From Planctomycetota bacterium (GTDB taxonomy: Bacteria > Planctomycetota > UBA1135 > GCA-002686595), in the NCBI GenBank assembly GCA_016795325.1, contig JAEUHY010000012.1, forward strand, positions 62,001-126,000: a stretch of DNA of 64,000 nt, written 5' to 3'. The notes under the pieces are model-generated. The model did not search any database. It had not been told where the DNA came from and saw only the letters and a list, made by a program, of their open reading frames with translations. The translations under genes were made by a program, and so were the position numbers. Below are positions 8,204 to 16,390 of the stretch, piece by piece. The first letter of the stretch is position 1, and each line of letters opens with the position of its first letter.

Positions 8204-9394
8204 ATGCTCCGAGCCCGCCGTCAGCGCGTCAGAGGATCGGCAGCGCTGTGCGCGGTCGCCGCGCTCGTGCTGGGGGCCTGCGTGAGCGCGACGAGCGGCG
8301 AGTGGACCGCGCAGCAGGCCGCCCAGGCCGAGAACGTCGAGGCCTTGATCGAGGCTGGGGACGCCGCCGGCGCGCGCGCAGCCTTCGCGCTCCTCGCGCC
8401 ACGCGCCGACCAGACTGGGCGAGCTGCAGCGCTCGAGCGGCGCATCGGTGCGCTCGAACTCGAGCCGTTCGAGCCCTCGCTGCTCGCCGCCAACGAGGCC
8501 CTGGCCGCCGGCGACGACGAACTCGCCCGCGCCATCTTGGCCTACGCGCGCGCTCGACGTCCTGCCGGCGCCGCGCTCGCGACGCTCGAGCGCCTCGACG
8601 CCGTGCTCGTCGGTCGCGAGCTCCTGCGTTTCGTGCGGCTGGAGCTGCGCGCCCGCACCGTTCCGGGCGCGGAGCGTGCGCGCGTCGAACTCGTGGGGCG
8701 CAACGACGGCGCCGCGGCGGTCGTCCTCGAGTGCTCGGGAGCTTCCCTCGACGGTTTGGCGACTGCGCTCACAACCCAGGGCGCCGAACAACGCACGGCG
8801 CAGCGGCTGACGGTCGACGCGCTCGATCGATTGGTGCTCGAACCCGGCCGTGAGGTGCGTGTGCCGCTCGGTGAATTCCCCGCGGCCACCCGCGGCTGCG
8901 TTGCGGTGCGCAGCACCTGGAAGCTGACGCCCGCCGGCACGGTGGCGCGCATCAACGGATTCGAGATTCCGGCGCAGGAGGTCCAAGCGCTCTCCAACGA
9001 CTGGGTGCTCGTCGATCCGCGCTTCCCGCCCGGCGCGATCACGCCGCAGGAACTGGCCGACTACGTGCGCCGCGGCGCGCCGTCGATGGCCGGCCTGCTC
9101 GAGCGCACCGTGCGCGTGGCGCCCGAACGACGCGCCGAAGCGCTCGACGTACTAACCCCTGCGTTGCTCGATCGTCCGTTGCTCGAGATCGCCCGCGCTG
9201 CGCCGGTGTTGCGCTGGCTCTCGGGAGAGCGGCTGGGCGACAGCTTCGAGCCCGACGGCGTCGCGCTGCGCGCCTGGCTCGTGGAACGCGCCGCCCGCCG
9301 CGCCGCGCCGAGCGTGGACGAACCGCTCGGGTTGCCCCAAGCCGCTTCGGGTGCGCGTTCGGGCGCCGGCGAAGCTAACGTGGACGGGCGATGA
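8204..9394 (+). CDS. Predicted lipoprotein of unknown function, coupled to tyrS
   Basis: I do not recognise a family. The ATG at 8204 gives a 396-aa protein with an Arg-rich start, a hydrophobic stretch and a lipobox LGAC (Cys26), so it is probably a lipoprotein. Residues about 30-150 are rich in Ala/Glu and look like helical repeats, possibly TPR-like (EALIEAGDAAGARAAF resembles a helix pair). The middle (about 155-270) is predicted beta-rich. A late segment (PPGAITPQELADYVRRG) suggests another helical domain. The stop codon overlaps the tyrS start in an ATGA, an odd pairing of an envelope protein with an aminoacyl-tRNA synthetase. Confidence 0.7.
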   Translation: MLRARRQRVRGSAALCAVAALVLGACVSATSGEWTAQQAAQAENVEALIEAGDAAGARAAFALLAPRADQTGRAAALERRIGALELEPFEPSLLAANEALAAGDDELARAILAYARARRPAGAALATLERLDAVLVGRELLRFVRLELRARTVPGAERARVELVGRNDGAAAVVLECSGASLDGLATALTTQGAEQRTAQRLTVDALDRLVLEPGREVRVPLGEFPAATRGCVAVRSTWKLTPAGTVARINGFEIPAQEVQALSNDWVLVDPRFPPGAITPQELADYVRRGAPSMAGLLERTVRVAPERRAEALDVLTPALLDRPLLEIARAAPVLRWLSGERLGDSFEPDGVALRAWLVERAARRAAPSVDEPLGLPQAASGARSGAGEANVDGR

Positions 9395-10560
9395 ACTCGT
9401 TCGATGCTTTCCGGCGCAACGCCGTCGACGTGATCGAAGCCCGCGAGCTGCGCGAACGTCTGGCGAGCGCGCGCCGCCCGCTGCGCGTCAAGTTCGGCAT
9501 GGACCCCAGCTCGCCCGACCTGCACGTCGGACACGCGGTGCAGCTCTTCCGACTGCGCGCGCTGCAGGAGGCCGGCCACACGATCGTGCTGATCGTCGGC
9601 GACTCGACGGCGATGGTCGGCGACCCGTCGGGCCGCAACAAGCTGCGACCGCAGCTCTCGCGCGACGACGTCGAGAAGAACCTCGTCACGTACACCGAGC
9701 AAGCCGGTCGTGTGCTCGACATGGCGCGCACCGAAGTGCACCGCAACTCCGAGTGGTTCGACCAGATGCGCTTCGAGGATGTGCTGCGCCTGGCGGGCAA
9801 GGCGACCGTCGCGCGCATGCTCGAGCGCGACACCTTCGAGAAGCGCATGGCGGCGAACGAGCCGATCGGCGTGCACGAGTTCCTGTACCCGCTCATGCAG
9901 GGCTGGGACAGCGTGATGATCAAGAGCGACGTCGAGATCGGCGGCACCGACCAGCTGTTCAATCTGCTGCGCGGCCGCGACCTGCAGGAGAGCGAAGGCC
10001 AGGCGCCGCAGATCTGCATGACCTATCCGCTCATCAACGGCCTCGACGGCCGCAAGATGAGCAAGAGCTACGGCAACGCGATCCTGTTCAACGACAGCGC
10101 CGAAGAGATGTTCGGCAAGGTCATGAGCGTGCCCGACGAAGTGATGGGCGACTGGTTCCGCCTGCTCACGCGTCTGGAGGACGGAGAGATCGCGCAGGTG
10201 CTCGCCGGCCATCCGCGCGAAGCCAAGGCGCGCCTCGGCGTCGAAATCGCGGCGCATTTCCACGGCTCGGCGGCTGCGGGGCGCGCGAAAGACGCGTTCG
10301 ATCGCCAGTTCCGCGACAAACAGGCGCCCACCGACATCCCCGACGTCGCGTACGCCTGGGGCGACGCGCCGGTGCCGCTGATGGTGCTGCTGCGCGAGAT
10401 CGGGCTCGCTCCGAGTTCCGCCGAAGCGCGCCGCACGATCGAGCAGGGCGGCGTGAAGCTCGACGGGCAGGTGGTCAGCGACCCCAAGCAGGCGATCGCC
10501 AAACCGTCGGCGCCGCTCGTCATCCAGTTCGGCAAGCGCAAGTTCGCGCGTCTGTCGTGA
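9391..10560 (+). CDS. tyrS: Tyrosyl-tRNA synthetase
   Basis: Class I aminoacyl-tRNA synthetase that charges tRNA-Tyr. The 389-aa product has the HIGH signature as HVGH (residues 45-48) and KMSKS at 222-226, with the DxxFNLLRGRDLQ tRNA/tyrosine region between them (usually GGxDQxFN; here GGTDQLFN is seen). The C-terminus (about 325-389) is an S4-type RNA-binding domain (EARRTIEQGGVKLDGQ). The HVGH and overall length of about 390-420 match the TyrZ-like bacterial subgroup. Its start overlaps the preceding lipoprotein stop. No T-box leader is possible because there is no untranslated gap. Confidence 0.96.
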   Translation: MNSFDAFRRNAVDVIEARELRERLASARRPLRVKFGMDPSSPDLHVGHAVQLFRLRALQEAGHTIVLIVGDSTAMVGDPSGRNKLRPQLSRDDVEKNLVTYTEQAGRVLDMARTEVHRNSEWFDQMRFEDVLRLAGKATVARMLERDTFEKRMAANEPIGVHEFLYPLMQGWDSVMIKSDVEIGGTDQLFNLLRGRDLQESEGQAPQICMTYPLINGLDGRKMSKSYGNAILFNDSAEEMFGKVMSVPDEVMGDWFRLLTRLEDGEIAQVLAGHPREAKARLGVEIAAHFHGSAAAGRAKDAFDRQFRDKQAPTDIPDVAYAWGDAPVPLMVLLREIGLAPSSAEARRTIEQGGVKLDGQVVSDPKQAIAKPSAPLVIQFGKRKFARLS

Positions 10561-10609
10561 GTTCTCACGGGTTGCGCGCTGCGCAGCGCCGCGGCACTCT
10601 GCCTCGCGA

Positions 10610-11716
10610 GTGACCCGCTCCCTGCCCGAACTGCCGCGCTCGACACTTTTGATCGGCGTTGACGGCGGCGCCAGCGGAGTGCGGGCCCTCGCGATCGAAC
10701 AAGAACGGCGCGACGGTGAGTTCGTCCTGTGTGCGCGCGGCGCGCGGAGTGCGCGCGACTGGCCCGTCACGCCGGGGTTCCTCACGCCGGCGCAGCGCGG
10801 CGTCACCAGCGCAGCCGAACTTGGCCCGCCTGACGCGCACGAGCAGGACCAAGCCTTGAAGCGCATCGAGACGACCGCGCAGTGCGTGCTCGATGTCGCG
10901 CGAGCGCACGGCGCCACGCGCGTGATCGTCGGTGTGGCGATGCCTGGTCTCAAGACCGCGGACGGGCTCGGAATCGCGTTCGCGCGCCACGGTCCGCGCA
11001 GCGAGGATTTCCTCCTCGTGCTGCTCGTTCTCTTGATGGGCGAAGGGCTCGAATTTGCGGCGCCGAGCTGGCGTTTGCTGAGCGACGGCGCCTGCGCGGG
11101 CGTGGGGGAAGAGTACGCGGCCGAAGGCGCATTGCGCGGCGCGGAGTGTGCGTACTACCTCGGCGGCGGAACGGGGCTCGCGGAAGCGCTCAAACTGCGC
11201 GGCGATCTGCCTTCGCCCGAGCACATCGAGAGCTGGTTTCCTCGAGCCTGGCGCCTGCGTGAACCCTTCGAGAATCGCAGCTACGACGATGTCCTGTCGG
11301 CGCGCGGCATCAACGAGTGGTTCCGCTCGCAGCACGACGGCAATGCGCGCTTTCCCGAAGAACTCGTCGAACGCGACGAGTCCGTGCAGCGCCACTTCGC
11401 GTTCGTCGGACGGTGTCTGGCGACGCTGGTTGTCGAACGCGTCGTTGCGCTGCGCGCGCGCGGACCGCAGGATCACGAATGGCCCGGCCCCCACGAGCTC
11501 TCGCGTGTAGTCGTAGGATTGCGCCTTGGCAAGCTGCTCGCCGACGAGCGCACACGCCCGTGGTTCGAGCGCGAGTACCGCGACTTCGCGGCCGGTCTGC
11601 TGCGCAAGCGCCGCATGGAAGGCGTGCGCTGGGACACGCGCATCTCGACCTTGAGCGCGGCGCCGGCCATCGGCGCGGCGGCGTTGGCTCTGTACGAGGC
11701 CCAAACTCTTGGATGA
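10610..11716 (+). CDS. BadF/BadG-type ASKHA ATPase, possible sugar kinase
   Basis: A 368-aa ASKHA-fold protein starting with GTG at 10610. The phosphate-1 loop GVDGGASGVRA lies at residues 16-26, and an adenosine-type glycine segment (YYLGGGTGLAEAL) lies near the middle, as in the BadF/BadG/BcrA/BcrD family that includes N-acetylglucosamine kinases. No Cys-rich Fe-S ligands of the benzoyl-CoA reductase activators are evident, so a small-molecule kinase is more likely. The stop codon overlaps by 8 bases the start of a sodium:solute symporter, which suggests that substrate is taken up by that transporter and phosphorylated here. The substrate is unknown. Confidence 0.65.
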   Translation: MTRSLPELPRSTLLIGVDGGASGVRALAIEQERRDGEFVLCARGARSARDWPVTPGFLTPAQRGVTSAAELGPPDAHEQDQALKRIETTAQCVLDVARAHGATRVIVGVAMPGLKTADGLGIAFARHGPRSEDFLLVLLVLLMGEGLEFAAPSWRLLSDGACAGVGEEYAAEGALRGAECAYYLGGGTGLAEALKLRGDLPSPEHIESWFPRAWRLREPFENRSYDDVLSARGINEWFRSQHDGNARFPEELVERDESVQRHFAFVGRCLATLVVERVVALRARGPQDHEWPGPHELSRVVVGLRLGKLLADERTRPWFEREYRDFAAGLLRKRRMEGVRWDTRISTLSAAPAIGAAALALYEAQTLG

Positions 11717-13457
11717 CGTCGTTCTCTCTCGTGCGACCCCGCTCGGCGGGAGTTTCGGGCTCCTCGACTGGCTCGTCGTCGTCGGTCTGTTTGCGCTGAC
11801 GCACTGGATCGGCAGCCGCACGGCCGGCAAGCCCGCGACCATCCGCGACTTCTTCCTCGGCGGCCGCAAGCTGCCCTGGTACGCGGTCGCCGCGTCGATC
11901 ATCGCCACCGAGATCAGCGCGGTGACGCTGATCAGCTTGCCGGCGACGGTGTTCAACCCCGGCGGGAATCTCACCTACCTGCAGCTGGGGATCATCGGGC
12001 TATTCCTGGCGCGCTGGATCGTCGCGCTCGTGCTCATCCCGCGCTACTTCGAGCGCGAGATCTACAGCCCGTACGACTACATGGGCAACATGCTCGGCCC
12101 CGGCGTGCGCAGCGTCGCGACGGTGCTGTTCTCGATCGGCGGCGTGCTCGGTCAGGCGGCGCGCGTGTACCTCACCGGCGTCGTGCTCGAAGTGATCCTC
12201 GCCGGCCCGTTCGGAGAACTCGAGGCGGCGACGGGCGTGCGGGGGCTCGTGTGGTCGGTCGGCGCCATCGGACTGGTCGCTGTCGCGTGGACCTGGCTCG
12301 GAGGAATGACGACGGTCATCTGGACCGACGCGGTGCTCTTCGCGGTGTTCCTGATCGCGATTGTCGCTTCGATCGCGACGGCGGTCGCGCACGTCGACGG
12401 CGGAGTCGGGACGGTCGTCGAACTCGCGAGTGCGGCCGAAAAGCTGCGCTTCTTCGACCTGAACGCCGACCCGACAGTGGCCTACACGCTGTGGGCCGCC
12501 TTGATCGCGAACACGATCGTCGGCGTGGGCGTGTTCGGCACCGACCAGCTCATGGCGCAGCGTGTGTTTTGCTGCGGCTCGGTGCGCGATGCGCAGAAAG
12601 CCATGGTCGCAAGTTATGGGTCGATGCTCGTCGCGGTCGCGGTGGCCTGCGTCGGGCTCGCGCTCTACGCGTACTACCAGCAGCACCCGCTCTCGGGCCG
12701 CGCGCTCGAGCTGTACCAGGAAAAGCCCGACCGCATCTTCCCGCTGTTCATCGTCGGCGTGTTGCCCAGTCCGCTCAAAGGCCTGATCGTGGCCGGCGCG
12801 TTCGCTGCGGCGATCTCGAGCCTCGATTCGATCCTCGCGGCGCTTTCGCAGACGACGCTGAGCGCGTTCTACCTGCCGCGCCGTGCGCTCGTCGCGAACC
12901 TCGACGATCCGGCGGAGCAGCGCCGCGCGCTCAAGCTCTCCAAGGCGTTGGTGGTCGTGTTCGGCGTGCTGCTGTGCGTCATCGCGTTGCAGTGCGAGGT
13001 GATCGCGCGCGACCCGCGCTTCAAGAGCATCCTCGATCTCGCGCTCGCGATGCCCGGCTACACGCAGGGCGCGTTGCTCGCGGCGTTCGCGCTCGCGTTC
13101 GTGTGGCGCGGCCGGATCGACGGCAGCGGCTACCTGTGGAGCGCGCCGCTCTCGGTGCTGATGGTCTTCTCCGTGGCCTGGCACGCGCAATGGGCGCAGT
13201 GGGTGACGCTAGTCGGCGGCGGAGCGCTGTTCCTGGCGTGGATCGCGGTGCGCGTCGTAGGCGGAGAGCGGCGCGACGCAGCGCTCATCGGCGTTCAGTC
13301 GCTGGTGCTCGCCGCCGGCGTAGGGCTCGCCGCGTGGCTCGTGTTCCGCGACAAGGCGCCGGTGGCCTGGCCGTGGTTCTCGCCGATCGGCGCGCTCACC
13401 GCGTTTGTGTTCGGCTGGGCGCTCGCTCGCGCGCGTACGTCGGGGCCGACGGACTGA
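11709..13457 (+). CDS. Sodium:solute symporter family transporter
   Basis: A 582-aa SSS-family (SLC5-like) secondary transporter that would import a sugar, amino acid or similar solute with sodium. Around 13-14 hydrophobic segments are visible. The family features are DFFLGGRKLPWYAVAASIIATEISAVT (split across the first and second helices), the APTIF-like SLPATVFNP, and WTWLGGMTTVIWTD in the middle. The start is a TTG at 11709, since no ATG occurs in frame before the core, and it overlaps the kinase-like gene by 8 bases. The pair probably forms an uptake-and-activation module. Specificity cannot be read from sequence. Confidence 0.88.
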   Translation: MDDVVLSRATPLGGSFGLLDWLVVVGLFALTHWIGSRTAGKPATIRDFFLGGRKLPWYAVAASIIATEISAVTLISLPATVFNPGGNLTYLQLGIIGLFLARWIVALVLIPRYFEREIYSPYDYMGNMLGPGVRSVATVLFSIGGVLGQAARVYLTGVVLEVILAGPFGELEAATGVRGLVWSVGAIGLVAVAWTWLGGMTTVIWTDAVLFAVFLIAIVASIATAVAHVDGGVGTVVELASAAEKLRFFDLNADPTVAYTLWAALIANTIVGVGVFGTDQLMAQRVFCCGSVRDAQKAMVASYGSMLVAVAVACVGLALYAYYQQHPLSGRALELYQEKPDRIFPLFIVGVLPSPLKGLIVAGAFAAAISSLDSILAALSQTTLSAFYLPRRALVANLDDPAEQRRALKLSKALVVVFGVLLCVIALQCEVIARDPRFKSILDLALAMPGYTQGALLAAFALAFVWRGRIDGSGYLWSAPLSVLMVFSVAWHAQWAQWVTLVGGGALFLAWIAVRVVGGERRDAALIGVQSLVLAAGVGLAAWLVFRDKAPVAWPWFSPIGALTAFVFGWALARARTSGPTD

Positions 13458-13538
13458 ACGCGCGCCGCGCTTCGTTCGCAGTCCTTACACGAGGATTCCG
13501 TGCGCCGAGCGAGTCGCTTCGCGGCCCACACCACACCC

Positions 13539-14750
13539 ATGAAGCAACCCCTGCTCGTTCTGCTCGTCATCGCCGCCTTTCGCCCCGACGGATCCCCGCG
13601 CTGGCGCGACGTCACGGCCGAGAATCTGCCGCCCAAGGACTCGGTCGCGCGCAACAGCATGGACGTCGAGGCCGCGGACCTCGACGGCGACGGCGATCTC
13701 GACTTGGTGATCGCGCAGGAGTTCCTGCCCAACAAGCTCCTGCGCAACGAAGGCGGCGGGAAGTTCGTCGACGCGTCCGAGCTGCTGCCGGCGCTCGAAA
13801 AAGAGCGGCTGGTCCAAGGGCCGAGCGGACACGACAGCGAGGACGTGTCGATCGCCGACTTCGACGGCGACGGCACGCTCGATCTGGTGTTCGCTTCCGA
13901 GGACGACCTCAAGCTCGGTCGCGAGAACGTGCACGAGTACTACCGCGGAACAGGCGAGGGCAAATTCGTGCGCGTGTTCGACGTGCTGCCCGACAGCGAG
14001 GCCAACGCGGTTGCGCACGCCGACCTCAACGGCGACGGGCGGCCGGAGTTGTTGCTGTGCGGCTCGGGTCAGGACCTGCTGCTCGTCAACGACGGCAAGG
14101 GCGGCTTCAAGGATGAGAGTCGCGAGCGTGTTCCGCGCGAAGCGGCGACGGGCCAGGACGCCGAATTCTGCGACGTCGACCGCGACGGCGACCTCGATCT
14201 CGTGCTCGCGCTCGAAGGCGGTCACGCGCTGTGGATCAACGACGGCAAGGCGCGCTTTCGCGACGAGACCCAGACCCGCTTGCCGTGGATCGGCGCGCTC
14301 GTCGAGGCGCGCAAGGTCACGCCCTGCGACGTCGACCGCGACGGCGCGCTCGACCTGTACTTCTCGCATGTTGGCTGGCAAGGCCGCGAGCCGCAGGACC
14401 TGCTCTACCTCAACGACGGCAAGGGCGTGTTCCGCGACGTGACCAGCGCGTGGCTGCCCGCCGAGAGTGAGATCACCGTCGACGCCAAGTTCGTGGACCT
14501 CGACGGCGACGGCGACCTCGATCTGGTGCGCGCCAACCTCGGCCCGCTCTCGGTGTGGGAGAACACCGGGGGCAAGTTCGTCGACGCTTCCGCCAAGTTC
14601 TTGCCCGAGACCATCGTCGGGCAGCAACTCGGGCTCGAACTCGCCGACTTCGACGGCGACGGCGTGCTCGACCTGTACCTCGCGTGCCTCGCGGGGCCCA
14701 ACAAGGACGCGCGCAGCTTCGATCGACTGCTGCTCGGCCTGAAGCACTGA
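13539..14750 (+). CDS. Secreted VCBS/FG-GAP repeat protein
   Basis: A 403-aa protein with a short N-terminal hydrophobic signal (start ATG 13539; an upstream in-frame GTG at 13500 adds 13 residues before it). It consists almost entirely of seven VCBS/FG-GAP blades, each with a DxDGDGxLDLV calcium loop followed by a beta hairpin such as LLVNDGKGGF or LYLNDGKGVF. This predicts a seven-bladed beta-propeller, probably extracellular. No enzyme domain is attached. It converges on the tandem carboxypeptidase-regulatory-like genes with only 10 bases between stop codons, and a 38-base copy of its 3' end is found at 16341-16378. Confidence 0.85.
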   Translation: MKQPLLVLLVIAAFRPDGSPRWRDVTAENLPPKDSVARNSMDVEAADLDGDGDLDLVIAQEFLPNKLLRNEGGGKFVDASELLPALEKERLVQGPSGHDSEDVSIADFDGDGTLDLVFASEDDLKLGRENVHEYYRGTGEGKFVRVFDVLPDSEANAVAHADLNGDGRPELLLCGSGQDLLLVNDGKGGFKDESRERVPREAATGQDAEFCDVDRDGDLDLVLALEGGHALWINDGKARFRDETQTRLPWIGALVEARKVTPCDVDRDGALDLYFSHVGWQGREPQDLLYLNDGKGVFRDVTSAWLPAESEITVDAKFVDLDGDGDLDLVRANLGPLSVWENTGGKFVDASAKFLPETIVGQQLGLELADFDGDGVLDLYLACLAGPNKDARSFDRLLLGLKH

Positions 14751-14760
14751 GCGAACGCGG

Positions 14761-16077
14761 CTACTCGTCGCGCTTGAGTTCGGCGTTCCAGATCACGGTG
14801 CGGCCAGCGACGAGTTCCACTTCGCCGCGCGCTCTCAGGTCCTTCTTGCCCGGCGGCCGCGGCTTCCACGCCGGAGAACCCTCCGGAAGTCCTGCCGTTG
14901 CGCGACACGTACCCGACGGAAGGCCACTGAGTCGATAGTGGCCCGACGCGTCGGTGGTCGCGAGGCCCCAGATGTTCCAGTCCGGCTCGCCACTGCCGAC
15001 CATCACGCGGGCGCCTTCGACGGGTACGCCTTCGAGCTCGATCACGCCGCTCAACTCCGCGCCGGTCTCGAGGCGCACGATGTGCTCGTTGCGTCTGTCG
15101 AGCGTTACGTCGATTCGCTTCGAGGCCGGCGCGAAGTAGGGGGACCACACGTTCAGCCACCCCTCGCCTGGCGTGGCGCTGTGGTGGACGAAGCGGCCTT
15201 CGTCGTCGGAAGTGGTGCGCCAGCAGCCGGAGCCGTCGAGACAGAGCGTGACGGCCGCGCCCGGAACGGGCTGATCGTCGCGGTCGAGGATCTGGCCGAG
15301 TACGCGGGCCGCGGCGCCGCGCAGCTTGAAGTCGTGTTCGAGTTCGTTGACCCGGAAGTCTGGGACCTCTGTCGCCTCGGATGGCGCCAGTTCAGGGGCC
15401 GTCGCGATCAGTGAGGATCCTGGCGAAACGTGATCGATGCGATAGCGGCCTGCGGAGTCGCACTCGGCAAAGGCCGTCCAGCCGTCGTATCCGTCGATCC
15501 AGATCCACGCGTTGGAGACTCCTCGCCCGCTGGGATCCAACACTCGGCCTGCGACGGCAGTACCTGCTCCGACGCGGAACTCGATCTCTGTTACGTCGCC
15601 AGGATCCAAGTTGACGTCCACCTCTTCGGCGAGGTCGCAACCCACGCGCATCGCCACCGCATCGATGTTCGCGAACCGAACGACTCCAGTCGCGTCTGTC
15701 CGTGACTGCGCGACCGGACACCACCATGGTCCGCTGCCGCGATCCAGGCACACGCGCACGTTCGCCGCTGGCTCACCGTTCGACTTCCACAGCGCGCGAA
15801 CCACCACCGAGCCCTTCGGTCCGTTTCGCGGCGGGTACGCCGTGACGCCGCGTTCCTTGCGCTCTGGCGCCGCGCTCGCTTCAGGCGCCGCGTTCGATTC
15901 GTCTGGGTGGTCCAGCTCGACGCCACGCTGCTCGACGCTCGTGTCGGTGGGTTCGTCCGGCGTCGCCGCCGTCGCCTCCGCAAGTGAGTCAGCGCTCCTG
16001 GACGGCCAGAACAGCAGCCCGAACACCAACGAAGCGAGCACCGAGACGACGACTGTCAGAGCGCGCTTTCCTCCCAT
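14761..16077 (-). CDS. Membrane-anchored carboxypeptidase-regulatory-like repeat protein, paralogue 1
   Basis: A 438-aa protein with one N-terminal transmembrane anchor (residues 7-24), a Pro/Ala/Glu-rich linker to about residue 88, and four beta-sandwich repeats resembling the carboxypeptidase regulatory-like (transthyretin-type) domain at about 89-170, 174-255, 257-337 and 341-425. Each repeat has a GxVxxxxGxPVxGAxV start and a TDxxGxYRIxxVxPG end. The C-terminus VIWNAELKR is shared with paralogues 2 and, with changes, 3-4. It is the last of four tandem copies. Such domains are binding or structural modules, not peptidases; no zinc peptidase motif is present. Its role is unknown, likely at the cell surface. 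Confidence 0.82.
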   Translation of the reverse strand: MGGKRALTVVVSVLASLVFGLLFWPSRSADSLAEATAATPDEPTDTSVEQRGVELDHPDESNAAPEASAAPERKERGVTAYPPRNGPKGSVVVRALWKSNGEPAANVRVCLDRGSGPWWCPVAQSRTDATGVVRFANIDAVAMRVGCDLAEEVDVNLDPGDVTEIEFRVGAGTAVAGRVLDPSGRGVSNAWIWIDGYDGWTAFAECDSAGRYRIDHVSPGSSLIATAPELAPSEATEVPDFRVNELEHDFKLRGAAARVLGQILDRDDQPVPGAAVTLCLDGSGCWRTTSDDEGRFVHHSATPGEGWLNVWSPYFAPASKRIDVTLDRRNEHIVRLETGAELSGVIELEGVPVEGARVMVGSGEPDWNIWGLATTDASGHYRLSGLPSGTCRATAGLPEGSPAWKPRPPGKKDLRARGEVELVAGRTVIWNAELKRDE

Positions 16078-16340
16078 GGGTGTTCCAGCGCCACGCGATC
16101 TCGCTTGTGGCGTCGGTTTGACGGGTACCCCAGTGCCGGGCCGTCGTTACGCAGCCGTTCTTTCGAAACAGCTGCTGCGCACTTCGATGACGCGGAGCTT
16201 GGTCGACACCGAGGTCGACCACCGCCATGCGAAAACACGCGTGGTGTGGGGAATCCAGCGGCCCCACGCGCAAAGTCGTGCGACGCTCGAGCCTCCGATG
16301 TTTGGCGGTCGTGGATTCGCGCATCGCGGAACGGATGCAG
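16078..16340. other. Spacer between paralogues 1 and 2, no gene seen
   Basis: The gap before paralogue 1 is 313 bp, much longer than the 94-105 bp gaps between the other paralogues. Apart from the fossil at its far end (16341-16378) I see no coding signal, RNA or strong hairpin. It could hold a separate promoter for paralogue 1. Confidence 0.45.
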
Positions 16341-16378
16341 GCAGCTTCGATCGACTGCTGATCGGCGTGGAGTGCTGA
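16341..16378 (+). pseudogene. Fossil of the 3' end of the VCBS-repeat gene
   Basis: These 38 bases match 14713-14750, the last codons and stop of the convergent VCBS gene: the first 20 bases are identical, the reading frame is kept (SFDRLLIGVEC-stop here, SFDRLLLGLKH-stop in the intact gene) and the stop lies at the same offset of 35 bases. The match continues through the short spacer into the 3' end of paralogue 2, just as the original continues into paralogue 1. The duplication unit was therefore about 1,628 bp and included the end of the neighbouring gene. Confidence 0.8.
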
Positions 16379-16390
16379 GCGAGCTTTGCG

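Noticed and set aside
5609..8986. A minus-strand open frame of about 1,100 codons opposite plsC, rpsA and the next gene
   Set aside because: It is the antisense image of rpsA and its neighbours: high G/C suppresses stop codons on the opposite strand, and the translation is a run of Val/Asp/Leu with no domain.
10576..10589. A 14-base perfect palindrome between tyrS and the kinase-like gene
   Set aside because: It has no loop and consists of G/C only, which is expected by chance at this composition; no operator or regulator is nearby.
15512..16378. A plus-strand open frame over paralogue 1 that ends in the fossil
   Set aside because: Only its last 38 bases derive from a gene; the rest is antisense to paralogue 1 and has no coding features.
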